A stretch of 64,000 nucleotides of DNA from assembly GCA_016721015.1 (NCBI GenBank), contig JADKJL010000012.1, positions 124,001-188,000 on the forward strand, read 5' to 3'. Under the pieces are notes generated by a model that searched no databases, was not told where the DNA came from, and saw only the letters and a list, made by a program, of their open reading frames with translations. Position numbers and translations under genes: made by a program. Shown here piece after piece: positions 8,809 through 18,375 of this stretch (position 1 is its first letter; each line of letters starts with the position of its first letter). The stretch comes from Lysobacterales bacterium (GTDB taxonomy: Bacteria > Pseudomonadota > Gammaproteobacteria > Xanthomonadales > Rhodanobacteraceae).

Positions 8809-9654
8809 GTGCCCCACGCCCTCGCCCATGCACAAATCCTCGAACTTTCCGGTGCCGACGCGCGCACGTTCGCCCAGGCACAGTTCACCAATGACGTGGG
8901 CGCCTTGTCCGACGGTCAGTGGCAATGGAGTGCGTGGCTGGATCCCAGCGGCCGCGTGCGCAATTTCTTCGCCCTGCTCCGGGTTGACGACGAACGCCTG
9001 CTGATCTGGCTGCCACGTGGCGATCCGGTTGCCATGGCGACGCGGCTGTCGATGTTCGTATTCCGCTCGAAAGTGCGCATCCAGTCGCTTGCCGGCCACT
9101 GGCTGCTCGCCCTGCAGGCCAATGATTCGACGAACTCGGCAGATCTCGCCGGCGCGTGGATACTCGATCTGCCCGGAGACACCCGTCGACGAGCGGCCAT
9201 TGTCGAGTCCGCCGCAAACCTGCCTATCGATGCAGATCGACTCGCCGCCTGGATCCGTGACGACATCGGTGCGCTGATGCCCTGGATTGCCGGCGAAACC
9301 GCCGAGGAATTCACCCCGCAAGCGCTCGGGCTGGATCGCCTCGGTGCGATCAGTTTCGACAAGGGCTGCTACCCGGGTCAGGAAATCGTTGCCCGGCTCC
9401 ACTATCGCGGCGGCAACAAGCGCAGGTGCATGCGCGTGGGGAGCGCATCCGGCGAACCTCCGCGCGCCGGCGAGCGCATCGAGATCGCTGGCTTGCCTGC
9501 GGCGTTCGGACGCATCCTCTACGCGGCACCAGCGGAGGGACTTGTCTGCGAAGCACTCGCCGTGTTGCCGCTCGACCTGCCGGAAAATGCCCGCATGAAG
9601 CTGCAATCAGGCGTGATGGTCACGCCTTTCCACTTGAACACCGGAGTCTTGTAG
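8809..9654 (+). CDS. ygfZ: YgfZ/GcvT-fold folate-binding Fe-S cluster protein
   Basis: Folate-dependent protein that helps maintain or repair Fe-S enzymes. The family signature KGCYPGQEIVAR is at residues 184-195, with the essential Cys. The N-terminal two thirds follow the GcvT fold and a small C-terminal barrel ends the protein (281 residues, a little shorter than the E. coli protein). The start is a GTG at 8809; no in-frame ATG upstream gives an alignable N-terminus. It is divergent from the sdh operon, whose Fe-S subunit is a plausible client. The 280-bp gap between them must hold both promoters, but I could not pick convincing boxes. Confidence 0.9.
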   Translation: MPHALAHAQILELSGADARTFAQAQFTNDVGALSDGQWQWSAWLDPSGRVRNFFALLRVDDERLLIWLPRGDPVAMATRLSMFVFRSKVRIQSLAGHWLLALQANDSTNSADLAGAWILDLPGDTRRRAAIVESAANLPIDADRLAAWIRDDIGALMPWIAGETAEEFTPQALGLDRLGAISFDKGCYPGQEIVARLHYRGGNKRRCMRVGSASGEPPRAGERIEIAGLPAAFGRILYAAPAEGLVCEALAVLPLDLPENARMKLQSGVMVTPFHLNTGVL

Positions 9655-9723
9655 CGTAATTGTGGTACGGGCCTTGCATTACCTTGGTCATCGGAACCGA
9701 TCACAGCAGAGGAAAACGAACGC

Positions 9724-10554
9724 ATGAGCATCTCGAACAAGAATCGCAATGGCATTCGTCTTGCCGCGGCCTGTTTGTGTGCAGCCGTGATCGGCACCAG
9801 CGCCCAGGCGGCAGAATATCGCTTCACGCCAGAACCGGCCTACACGCCTGCTGCCGCAGAGGAGATCTACAAGCCTCTGCTCGACTACCTGAGCAAGGCA
9901 ACCGGCGAGAAATTCGTGCTCGCTCCCTCCGCCAACTACTCCACGTACTGGCGCAATATCCTCAAACCCGACCAGACCGACTTCTCCTACGACGAAGCCC
10001 AGTTCGCCGACTACCGCATCAGCCACCTCGGATTCATTCCCCTGGTACGCAGATCCCAGGCGACTTCGTACAGCCTGCTCGCGAATCCGGATTTTGAAGG
10101 CAAGGACCCCAAGGCGCTGCTGTCCTCGCGCATCGCAACCATGCCTGCTCCCAGTCTGGGCTACGCCGTGCTGATGCAGGTTTTCGCCGATCCCGTGCAG
10201 CAGCCCGACATCAGCTCCAATTCGGCGTCGTGGCGCGACTGCCTCGACATGTTCAACAGCGGCGAAGCGCAGGCGATGATCTTTCCGACATGGATGCTCG
10301 AAACCTACGGCAACCCCGCGATGGTCACCGTATTCACCTCGCGGGACTTTGCCGGACCCGCAATCCTCGCCTCGCCAAGCGTACCCGAGGACGTCCGCAA
10401 CAAGGTTCGTGACGCCCTGCTCGATATCGAGGGTGCGCCGGAACTGGGTGAACTGTTGCTCGAACTGGGCATCAGCAAGTTCGTCAGCGCGGCGCCGAAA
10501 GACTACGCTGGCGAGGAGAAAATGCTCAGCGGGTTTTATGGGTACAAGAAGTAG
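9724..10554 (+). CDS. PhnD-like periplasmic substrate-binding protein
   Basis: A 276-residue exported protein. The first 29 residues form a signal peptide (NGIRLAAACLCAAVIG then SAQA cleavage). The mature part resembles the phosphate/phosphonate-binding PhnD group: YKPLLDYLSKATG, DFSYDEAQFADYR and a late SVPEDVRNKVRDALLDI segment. No ABC permease or ATPase is adjacent, so the ligand and transporter cannot be named, and a stand-alone sensor role is possible. It lies 69 bp after ygfZ with its own purine-rich ribosome site. Confidence 0.75.
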   Translation: MSISNKNRNGIRLAAACLCAAVIGTSAQAAEYRFTPEPAYTPAAAEEIYKPLLDYLSKATGEKFVLAPSANYSTYWRNILKPDQTDFSYDEAQFADYRISHLGFIPLVRRSQATSYSLLANPDFEGKDPKALLSSRIATMPAPSLGYAVLMQVFADPVQQPDISSNSASWRDCLDMFNSGEAQAMIFPTWMLETYGNPAMVTVFTSRDFAGPAILASPSVPEDVRNKVRDALLDIEGAPELGELLLELGISKFVSAAPKDYAGEEKMLSGFYGYKK

Positions 10555-10580
10555 TTGAATATTTAATATACTACTTTATT
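10549..10580 (+). terminator. Possible intrinsic terminator after the PhnD-like gene
   Basis: AGTAGT and ACTACT flank an AT-rich loop right at the stop codon and are followed by TTTATTTT. The stem is weak, so this is tentative. Confidence 0.4.
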
Positions 10581-11007
10581 TTGATTCAATACAAGACACT
10601 TGTCTTTCGTATTGTTTTCTCCAAATGTCTCCGAATCGCATCCTGAACGCGTCGTTCATGTTTGCGTAGAAATTTGGTGACAAGCGGGATCCAAACCAGT
10701 AATCTCCGCGCCCAGTCGTATGTGGTGGTGAATACGCCCACCGGAAGTCTCCGTTTGTTTGACGAGTTTCATGCAGGATCGTCTCAAGGAGGAATACGCA
10801 GCAACGGGATCGAGCGACCGCCGCGAAAGGCAGACGCCACCACCCGTAGATCAGGCAGCGACCCACGCGCCGATCGATTTCCAACATCGCAGTAAGCCGG
10901 TTCAGGTGGATTTCAATCACGTCCTGAATCGAGTTGCCTGCGAATCGTGGTGCCTGGAACAGATCCATACGGGCATCTGATGGTCGAGCGGAAGTTTCAC
11001 CGGACAC
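10576..11007 (-). CDS. Hypothetical protein, doubtful
   Basis: A 143-codon frame on the minus strand in a 520-bp space with no other candidate. I do not recognise it. The C-terminal 45 residues (RGDYWFGSRLSPNFYANM and on) look protein-like in composition, while the N-terminal part is arginine-rich as in a chance frame. An internal ATG (MDLFQAPRF) could be the start. The 3' end lies in DNA of clearly lower GC content than its surroundings, which suggests recent arrival or non-coding sequence. If this frame is not real, 10555-11076 holds no gene I can see. Confidence 0.3.
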   Translation of the reverse strand: MSGETSARPSDARMDLFQAPRFAGNSIQDVIEIHLNRLTAMLEIDRRVGRCLIYGWWRLPFAAVARSRCCVFLLETILHETRQTNGDFRWAYSPPHTTGRGDYWFGSRLSPNFYANMNDAFRMRFGDIWRKQYERQVSCIESK

Positions 11008-11076
11008 GGACTGCGGAACCCAACGCGCAGCCTGTGGACAAATCCGCCGATCCTGGTTTGCAGGAGAAAATGGACG

Positions 11077-11514
11077 ATGAAATTGGCCTGGCTACTCTGG
11101 CTGGCATCGATACTGCCGCATCACGACGCAGATCGAACCTGCCTTGCCGCAATGGTCTATCTCGAAGCCCGCAGCGAGACCCCACTGGGTCAGGCTGCAG
11201 TGGCCGAAGTGGCGATGCGTCGCCGCGATGACGGTCGCTGGGGTGACAATGTCTGCGAGGTCGTCAATGCACGCCTGCAGTTTGCGATTTCGACGACAAA
11301 CAAGAACTACATGCTGCGCAATCCGGTCGCCTGGAACCAGGCCTGGCAGGTCGCTGACCATGCCTTGCAGATGTGGGATCTGCCGATCGAGAAGCGGAAG
11401 TTTGTGGTTCCCGACGCCGATCACTTCGTCGCCGAAGAACATGCCACACCCGCATGGATGAAGGGACAGCCACTGGCCGTCATCGGCGCGCACAGCTTCT
11501 ACCGGGTCAACTGA
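11077..11514 (+). CDS. SleB-like cell-wall hydrolase
   Basis: A 145-residue protein with the Hydrolase_2 (SleB-like) pattern: CLAAMVYLEARSETPLGQAA contains the catalytic Glu of the family, followed by VAEVAMRRR and the late HSFYRV motif. Members cleave peptidoglycan. The N-terminus (MKLAWLLWLASILPHH) is short and hydrophobic and may serve as a signal peptide or anchor. It stands alone, with a ribosome site (AGGAGAA) upstream of the ATG. The 180 bp before mgtE contain no gene or clear signal. Confidence 0.75.
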   Translation: MKLAWLLWLASILPHHDADRTCLAAMVYLEARSETPLGQAAVAEVAMRRRDDGRWGDNVCEVVNARLQFAISTTNKNYMLRNPVAWNQAWQVADHALQMWDLPIEKRKFVVPDADHFVAEEHATPAWMKGQPLAVIGAHSFYRVN

Positions 11515-11696
11515 GCGCCCGACAAGTCGACCGAATTGCGGTTGCATGATCACGGCCATTTCCTGCGCATCGAACATCAAAGTCATCTATCACGTTTGCC
11601 GCGAGCCGAGCGTTGCAAGCGGCGCACGCACGGCCACGGTGCATATCCACGCACACATGCATCGGTTAGCATCGCCGCTCCCCGGAATGACTCGCC

Positions 11697-12899
11697 ATGC
11701 AAGATCAAGCCAGCCTGCTCGATGAATTGCGAAATCTGGATGCGGATGCCGCAGCGCGGCTGCTTGCCACCCTGCCCGATACATCCATAGCAACGCACTT
11801 GCAGGAGATGGGCCCGGGACGCGGCCTCGCCGTGCTCGATCGCTTCGGTCCCGAGCGACGCAAACGGATTGCCTTCGCAGCCGGTCAGGGCGCGAGTGAA
11901 CAATGGCAGACCAGCCGAACCTGGAACGAAGGGTCGGTGGGCCGGCTGATGGAGCCGCTGCCGGAAACCTTCCCGGCCGATGCCCAGGTTGGCGCGGTGC
12001 TCGAACGCCTGCGTCCGGTGGCTTCGGTGACCTTGATGACCTATGTGTTCGTCATCAACGCGCAACATCATCTGATCGGCGTCGTCACCTTTCGCGAAAT
12101 GCTGTTTGCGCGAGCCGAACAGCGACTTGAGGAAATCATGGTGTCGCGCCCGTTCTCGCTGCGGCCCGAAACCGATGTCGTCGACGCAATGCGCGAAGTC
12201 GTGCGCCGCCACTACCCGGTCTATCCGGTATGCGATTCCGAAGGCGTGCTGCTCGGCGTCGTGCGCGGCTCGGTATTGTTCGAGGAACAAGCATTCGAGA
12301 TCAGTGCCCAGGCCGGCACCATGGTTGGCGTTGAAAAGGAAGAACGACTGACCACATCGTGGTCGCGCAGCCTGCGCTTTCGTCATCCCTGGCTGCAACT
12401 CAATCTGCTCGCGACCTTCGTCACCGCGGCCGTGGTCGGCATGTTCCAGGGCACGATCAACCAGATTGTCCTGCTCGCCGTATTTCTGCCGGTACTCTCC
12501 GATCAGTGCAACAACACCGGCTCGCAGGCCTTGGCCGTGACCTTGCGCGGAATGACATTCGGCGATCTCAAGCCGGGCCAGGGAATGCGCCATCTGTTCA
12601 AGGAGGCGTGGCTCGGCCTGCTCAACGGTTCGTTGACCGGAATCTGTGGCGGTCTCGCCATGTACCTGCTGGCCTGGCACCAGAAGAGCGCCGATGCAGG
12701 CAAGCTGGCCGTGATCACCTGGTTGGCAATGGCCGCAAGCTGTGGCGTCGCAGGTATTGTCGGTGCCGGCGTACCGCAGGTGCTCAAGCGTCTCGGTGCC
12801 GATCCGGCGACCGCGTCGAGCATCTTTCTGACCAAGGCCACCGATGTGGTCAGCCTCGCGATGTTTCTTGGTCTCGCCGCCTGGCTGGTCGCCCGCTGA
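11697..12899 (+). CDS. mgtE: MgtE-family magnesium transporter
   Basis: A 400-residue MgtE-type channel. Domains in order: a shortened MgtE N-terminal helical domain (about 1-80), two CBS repeats (about 80-205; TYVFVINAQHHLIGVV and YPVCDSEGVLLGVV), a connecting helix, and five membrane helices from about residue 235. The pore signature appears as NNTGSQALAVTLRG. The N-terminal domain is shorter than in Thermus MgtE, so Mg-dependent gating may be altered; this is inference. No riboswitch of the M-box type is apparent upstream. Confidence 0.85.
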   Translation: MQDQASLLDELRNLDADAAARLLATLPDTSIATHLQEMGPGRGLAVLDRFGPERRKRIAFAAGQGASEQWQTSRTWNEGSVGRLMEPLPETFPADAQVGAVLERLRPVASVTLMTYVFVINAQHHLIGVVTFREMLFARAEQRLEEIMVSRPFSLRPETDVVDAMREVVRRHYPVYPVCDSEGVLLGVVRGSVLFEEQAFEISAQAGTMVGVEKEERLTTSWSRSLRFRHPWLQLNLLATFVTAAVVGMFQGTINQIVLLAVFLPVLSDQCNNTGSQALAVTLRGMTFGDLKPGQGMRHLFKEAWLGLLNGSLTGICGGLAMYLLAWHQKSADAGKLAVITWLAMAASCGVAGIVGAGVPQVLKRLGADPATASSIFLTKATDVVSLAMFLGLAAWLVAR

Positions 12900-12940
12900 A
12901 TCGAACTCGTCTTGATGACGGGCATCCGCAAGAGTCCCGC

Positions 12941-13714
12941 ATGCTGATCGACAGCCACTCGCATATCGACACCGCGCCATTCGACGTCGATCGCGATGCC
13001 GTGATCGTGCGGGCGCGTGCGGCGGGTGTGCTCGAGCAGATCGTTCCGGCGATCGCGCAGCAGGGATGGCAGCATCTGCGCCAGGTTTGCAACGCGCACG
13101 AGGGCTTGCATCCGGCCTATGGTTTGCATCCGATGTTTCTCGATCAGCACCAGCCGCAACACCTGCATGATCTGGCCGACATCGTCGAACGCGAACAGCC
13201 CGTGGCAATCGGTGAATGCGGACTCGATTTTTTCGTCGAAGGACTGGATCGCGATGAACAGTATCGCTACTTCAGCGCCCAGCTCGAACTCGCACGCGAG
13301 CTGGATCTGCCGGTGATCGTGCATGCCCGACGTGCTTTCGATGAAGTGGCCGCATGCATTCGCAAGGTTTCCGGTTTGCGTGGCGTCGTGCACAGTTTTT
13401 CCGGCAGCCAGCAACAAGCCGAGCAGTTCTGGAAACTCGGCTTTTCACTCGGCATCGGCGGGCCGGTGACCTATCCGCGCGCCAAGCGGCTTCGTGACAT
13501 CGTTGCGCGGATGCCGGCCGAATTCCTCCTCCTCGAAACCGATTCACCCGATCAGCCACTGCATGGTCATCAAGGGCAGCGCAATGAACCTGCCTTGTTG
13601 AGCGAAGTGCTTGCGGTGGTTGCGAACCTGCGCGGCGAAAGCGCGGCCCAGATCGCCGCCTCGACCGGCGCCAACGCGCGGCGCCTGTTCAATCTGCCGC
13701 AGTCTGCAGCTTGA
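12941..13714 (+). CDS. TatD-family metal-dependent DNase
   Basis: A 257-residue TIM-barrel hydrolase of the TatD family. Metal ligands are visible as DSHSHID at residues 4-10, GECGLDFF, IVHARRAFDEV, HSFSGS and the terminal ETDSP. Such proteins act as 3'-5' DNA/RNA exonucleases or in D-aminoacyl-tRNA quality control. The ATG at 12941 directly precedes the first metal motif; the longer in-frame extension reads through mgtE. Its 3' end overlaps the convergent tcdA gene by 26 bp. Confidence 0.9.
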   Translation: MLIDSHSHIDTAPFDVDRDAVIVRARAAGVLEQIVPAIAQQGWQHLRQVCNAHEGLHPAYGLHPMFLDQHQPQHLHDLADIVEREQPVAIGECGLDFFVEGLDRDEQYRYFSAQLELARELDLPVIVHARRAFDEVAACIRKVSGLRGVVHSFSGSQQQAEQFWKLGFSLGIGGPVTYPRAKRLRDIVARMPAEFLLLETDSPDQPLHGHQGQRNEPALLSEVLAVVANLRGESAAQIAASTGANARRLFNLPQSAA

Positions 13715-14507
13715 CCGCGAGCAGCTTCTGGATCGCGCTGGCCACCGCGACAAAAGCAAACGTGGCGGTGACATGCGTCGCCGCGCCAAGGCCGCCGCCA
13801 CAATCGAGCTTGAGTCCGGCCTCGCTTGCGTCGGGCCGCTGGCCACAGACCGTGCCATCGGCTTGCGGATAGCGCACATTCTCGAGTGAATAAATCGCCG
13901 ACACCCCGAAATACCGCTTCGGCCCGCGCGGAAAACGGAACTCCTCGCGCAGCTTCTTGCGGATCAGGGCGAGCATCGCATCGTGCTCGGTGCGCGAGAG
14001 ATCACGCACGCGAACGAGGCTCGGATCGATGCGCCCGCCGGCCGATCCACAGACAATCAGCGGCAGCTTGCGCCGACGACACCAGGCGATCATTTCGACC
14101 TTGACCCGGAACGCATCGCAGCAATCGATGACGAGGTCGTAGCCGCGATCGAGCAGGCGCTCAAGATTTGCCGGCGTCAGGAACTCGGAAAACGTGTCAA
14201 TGACGATCGATGGATTGATCGCCCGCGCACGTTCGGCCATGACCTCGACCTTGCTCCTTCCGTACTGGCCAGCGAGCGCATGCAGTTGCCGATTGGTGTT
14301 GCTGATGCAGACCTCGTCGGCATCGACCAGGGTCAGCTGTCCGAGTGCGCTGCGCGCCAACGCTTCCACCACCCACGAGCCGACACCGCCAACACCGATC
14401 ACGCAGACGTGCTTTTGCGCAAGGCGTGCGCTGCTGCCCGCGCCATAGAGACGATCGAAACCGCGAAAGCGCTCGTCGGCAGGTAGGGATTCGGCTGGGG
14501 TATTCAT
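13689..14507 (-). CDS. tcdA: TcdA, tRNA threonylcarbamoyladenosine dehydratase
   Basis: E1-like enzyme that cyclises t6A37 in tRNA to ct6A using ATP. The ThiF fold is clear in 272 residues: FDRLYGAGSSARLAQKHVCV then the nucleotide-binding GVGGVGSWVVEALARS, the adenylation motif DADEVCISNTNRQ and a later VIDCCDAFRVK. Length matches E. coli TcdA/CsdL. The gene is monocistronic and tail-to-tail with the tatD-family gene. Confidence 0.92.
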   Translation of the reverse strand: MNTPAESLPADERFRGFDRLYGAGSSARLAQKHVCVIGVGGVGSWVVEALARSALGQLTLVDADEVCISNTNRQLHALAGQYGRSKVEVMAERARAINPSIVIDTFSEFLTPANLERLLDRGYDLVIDCCDAFRVKVEMIAWCRRRKLPLIVCGSAGGRIDPSLVRVRDLSRTEHDAMLALIRKKLREEFRFPRGPKRYFGVSAIYSLENVRYPQADGTVCGQRPDASEAGLKLDCGGGLGAATHVTATFAFVAVASAIQKLLAVKLQTAAD

Positions 14508-14631
14508 GCGGCGCGGGAGATTAGCATGCGATCAGTCGCCCCGCCGCTCCGTCGCAACGCGTCCGCTGACATGAAACATCGCCCGGCCGACGTCGTACCA
14601 TGACAATTCCCTGAACTGCGGAGTCGAATCC

Positions 14632-15018
14632 ATGCGCCATGCTGTCACCCTGATCGTCGGTCTCCTCGTGGGCATCATCCTGTCGATTACGGCCATGAGA
14701 GTGCTCGACTCACGCAAGGATGCCTATCCCGAGGCGCTGATGAACGTCATCAAGCACGAGTTGATCGCGGCAAACAAGGCGGCGACCCAGCCCGCCTGCA
14801 ATGACAATGCGAATGCGCTCGACAAATTGACTTTGCTTTCGAACGACATCATCACCGCGATGCCGGATGAAGGCACGCCGGATCGCGTGTTCCACCAGTA
14901 CATCGACAATCTGCATGGCAAGGTTCTCGCCGCGAGCCAAAGTGATTGCACGCAGCGCAAACAGGCGCTGACCGAGGTCAAGCATGCCTGTGACGACTGC
15001 CATCGCGACTATCGCTGA
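14632..15018 (+). CDS. Periplasmic c-type cytochrome (cytochrome c'-like), membrane-anchored
   Basis: A 128-residue protein with an N-terminal hydrophobic helix (VTLIVGLLVGIILSITAM) that is a signal anchor, a helical body and a single heme-binding CDDCH six residues from the C-terminus (CDDCHRDYR). A CxxCH at the extreme C-terminus after a four-helix-type body is the cytochrome c'/c556 arrangement. Redox partner unknown. The following 199 bp (15019-15217) hold no gene I can support. Confidence 0.7.
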   Translation: MRHAVTLIVGLLVGIILSITAMRVLDSRKDAYPEALMNVIKHELIAANKAATQPACNDNANALDKLTLLSNDIITAMPDEGTPDRVFHQYIDNLHGKVLAASQSDCTQRKQALTEVKHACDDCHRDYR

Positions 15019-15217
15019 AAGGGATGTGCATCGCGTGTGCCATCCGCAGGACATGTCAACCGTCATCGAAATCCGCGTCGTGCACAGCGGTGATTGCTTG
15101 CAGGTCGCCAAGGATGGCTGATCCGTGCGCACCCGGTTTGTCCTGAGCCGCTTCGGTGCCGTCTTGCGCATCTTCCGGCACAGCTCCATCAACACCGAGG
15201 TCTGACTTGCCCAGCGG

Positions 15218-15826
15218 TTACCCTTTCGTCACCGAATCTGATTGCGGATCCTCCGCTTGTCCGGCCTTCGCATCAGCTTCGCCGAGCGCGTTGAACAACC
15301 AGATGCGTGCGGCCTGCCAGTGGCGTTTGACCGTCGCCGGGGAAAGCGCGACCGCCTCGGCCGTCTCGTCGACGCTCATGCCGCCGAAGTACCGCAGTTC
15401 GACGATGCGCGCCTTGATTGCATCCACCTGCTCAAGTCGCAGCAGTGCCCTGTCGAGGCCGATCAGATCGATATTCTGGGCGTCATCAGCGAGATCGATC
15501 GCATCCAGATCGACCCGATTTCCGCCATCGCGTTTCGAGGCGGAACGGCGACGCGCATGATCGATCAGGATCTCGCGCATCAGTCGCGCGGCAACCGCGA
15601 GGATATGGCCGCGATCCGCACCCTCGACCACGCTCGAACCGGACAGGCGCAACCAGGCTTCGTTGACCAGCGCCGTCGGCTGCAAGGTGTGATCCGCGCG
15701 CTCACGTCGGAAGATCTGTCCGGCAAGCCGGCGCAGTTCCGGATACATGACCTGCACAAGGCGATCCCGCGCCGCGGAATCGCCTTGTCGCCACGCCGAC
15801 AGCCATTCAGTCACGGGTGCGTCCAT
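15218..15826 (-). CDS. ECF-type RNA polymerase sigma factor
   Basis: A 202-residue sigma-70-like factor. Region 2 reads MYPELRRLAGQIFRRER and LVNEAWLRL, and region 4 reads IVELRYFGGMSVDETAEAVALSPATVKRHW, the helix-turn-helix that binds -35. This pattern belongs to the ECF subfamily usually encoded beside Ser/Thr kinases. It is divergent from a kinase gene with 98 bp between the two start codons, so the two probably share a control region and the kinase may act on this factor; that link is inference. Confidence 0.9.
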   Translation of the reverse strand: MDAPVTEWLSAWRQGDSAARDRLVQVMYPELRRLAGQIFRRERADHTLQPTALVNEAWLRLSGSSVVEGADRGHILAVAARLMREILIDHARRRSASKRDGGNRVDLDAIDLADDAQNIDLIGLDRALLRLEQVDAIKARIVELRYFGGMSVDETAEAVALSPATVKRHWQAARIWLFNALGEADAKAGQAEDPQSDSVTKG

Positions 15827-15924
15827 GTCCCGAGTTTAGCCCGGCTTGCTCGACAAAGTGTCGTCATGCATTCAGAAAATGCGCGGTACGCAGCAAGTGC
15901 CGCAGTGAGCCGGGGAGTTTGCTG

Positions 15925-18313
15925 ATGGATCTGCACATTGAAATCGAAGCCATGCGGATTCTCGAGCAGATCCTCAATCTGGCAATCGCGGAACGTGAGC
16001 CCTGGCTCAACAGCCAGACCCTGGAGACGCGTGTCGCCGAACGCGTTCGCGCCCTGTTGCAGACTGCATCATCCACCGGCGAATTCCTCGAAATGCCTGC
16101 CGCGTTCACCGGCGCATTCGAATTGCCTCCGGAGCTGCCCGCGCCGGGGTCGCGGCTCGGTGCCTGGCAACTCGAACGGCAACTGGATGCCGGCGGGATG
16201 GGTGTGGTCTTCCTCGCTCATCGCGCCGATGGCAGCTACGAGCAGCAGGTCGCCATCAAGCTCGTCCGCTCCGGCGAGTTGCTCTACGACCCGGCGCGCA
16301 AGGGCGCAGTTGTTCCAGCGCTTCGAATACGAGCGCCATCTGCTGGCCCGACTCGAGCACCCCAACATTGTGCGCATCCTCGATGGCGGCAGCAGCGAGA
16401 GCGGCATTCCGTATCTGGTCATGGAATATGTCGACGGCCGCCCGCTGACCGAGTACTGCACCACGCACAAGCTCGATATCGCCGCCCGCATCCGCCTGAT
16501 GACCAAGGTCTGCGACGGCGTGCAAGCTGCGCATCGCCATTTCATCGTTCACCGTGATCTCAAGCCCGGCAACATCCTGGTCGGCACCGATGGCGAGCCG
16601 CGCCTGCTCGATTTCGGCATCGCCCGGCTGCTCGACGAAGAAACTACCCCTGAGTCGGCGACCCGCACCACGACGGCGGCGATGACGCCAGCCTATGCGA
16701 GCCCGGAGCAGGCCCGACACGAACCGCTGACCACCTCCTCGGATGTCTACTCGCTCGGCGTGATCCTCTACGAACTGCTGGTCGGCACGCGTCCCTATAC
16801 GCTGGATGGAGCCAGTCCGGCGCAGAGTGAGCGCATCATCAGCGAAAGCGAACCGCCCACCTTGCGCCGTGCCCTGGCCAGCTCGGATCTGAGTCCTGAC
16901 GAGAAGCAACTGCGTCAATCGCGTATCGGCGTCGATCTCGAGCGCATCGTCGCCCGCGCCTTGCACAAGGATCCCGCACGCCGCTACGAATCCGCGCAAG
17001 CACTGGCCGAGGACCTGCACCGCCACCAGCAAGGGCGACCGGTGCTGGCGCACCCGGACAGCGTTGGTTATCGCTTCGGCAAGTTCGTCCAGCGTCACCG
17101 CTTTGGCACGGCGGCGGCGGCGGTGGCTGGCCTGGCCATCATCAGCGCTGGCGCGATCGCGATTTGGCAGGCCGCCGAAGCGCGACAAGCGGCGCGCGAT
17201 ACCGGCCTGGTCAATGCCTTTCTGGTCGATGTGCTGTCGGTGTCGAATCCGTATGCCAGCGGCAGCGAGATCAGCCTCGCCGAAGCACTGGATGATGCCG
17301 CGGTAAAGGTTGACGAGCGCTTTGGCCAGCGTCCCGATCTGGCCGTGGACATCCGCTACTCGCTGGGCAAAAGCATGCTCGGCCGGTACCGGCTCGACGC
17401 CGCCGAGAAGCAGCTGGGTCTCGCGCTCAAGCAGGGCGAACAGGTGTTCGGTGCGCTCGACCCGCGTTCGATCAAGTCACTGGCCGCACTGGCTTCATTG
17501 CGCAAGGAACAGAATCGCATCAGCGAAGCCAAGGCGCTCTACGACGATGCACTGGACCGCATCGTTCGCGGCGGCCTGGTCAATACGGAACTGCAGGCCA
17601 ACATCCTCAATGATTATGGCGTGCTCCATCTGATCGAGGACGACTATGAACATGCCGACGCCCTGCTGCGCAAGGCGCTGGAAGCAGGCGACAAGGCCGA
17701 CATCCCGCCGAGCGACGATGAGCGCGCGCAAACGCTTGGCAATCTGGCCCATTCCGCACGTGGCCTCGGCGACCTTGATCGTGCCGACGCCCTGTACGAT
17801 CAGGTGCAGACGATTTTCGAACGCCTCTATCCGGACGGTGGCCCCTATCTCGCCATCGTGCTCAACAATCGTGCCCGTCTGGCGCGTGCGCGCAAGCAAC
17901 CCGAGCAGGCGTTGGCGTATCTGCAGCGGGCGGTCGCCATGCACCGGAAATCGTTCACCGGCGACCATGTCATGGTGCTGGTGCCGATGACCAACCTGGC
18001 CCGGCAATCGATCGAACTCGACAAAGCCGACCTCGCCGCCGAGTGGGCCGAGCGCGCGGTGGCGATGTCCGATCGCATGTATGTGAAGACCGATCACCAC
18101 TTCCACGCGCAGGCGTTGACCACGCTCGCCGACGCTCGCCTGCTGCAGGCACGTTATGCCGATGCCGCCGATCTGCTCAAGCGCGCGCAAGCGTCGCTGG
18201 CGCGCCTCGAATCGCCTCACGAAGGCTCACAGAAATACCTCGATGAGGTGCGCTCCAGATTGTGCGGCAACGCAGCGGCACGGGCACTCGATTTGTGCGA
18301 GGCCAAACGCTGA
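15925..18313 (+). CDS. Ser/Thr protein kinase with transmembrane segment and TPR domain (1-nt frameshift)
   Basis: Eukaryotic-type kinase, about 795 residues once a frameshift is repaired. Kinase motifs in order: glycine loop LDAGGMGVVFLAHR, VAIKLV lysine, VHRDLKPGNIL, LLDFGIARLL and MTPAYASPEQ. After the kinase come a membrane helix (VAGLAIISAGAIAIW) and a C-terminal domain of about 370 residues with TPR-like helix pairs that should face the periplasm. The start at 15925 follows GGGGAG at correct spacing. One extra G in the run at 16302-16304 moves the frame between LLYDPARK and QLFQRFEYERHL; removing it restores the lobe. The pair with the divergent sigma factor suggests a phospho-controlled regulon. 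Confidence 0.85.
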
Positions 18314-18375
18314 AGCCAACGAGTGGCAGATCACCACAAGAGCCCCGCCCGGCACGCAACCCCGCTCTCGATCCC

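Noticed and set aside
11515..11696. M-box magnesium riboswitch before mgtE
   Set aside because: No recognisable M-box helices or conserved loops in the 180 bp.
11583..13208. 541-codon minus-strand frame over mgtE and tatD
   Set aside because: Low-complexity antisense composition; the plus-strand genes have complete motifs.
14710..15195. 161-codon minus-strand frame
   Set aside because: Antisense to the c-type cytochrome gene, which has a signal anchor and CxxCH.
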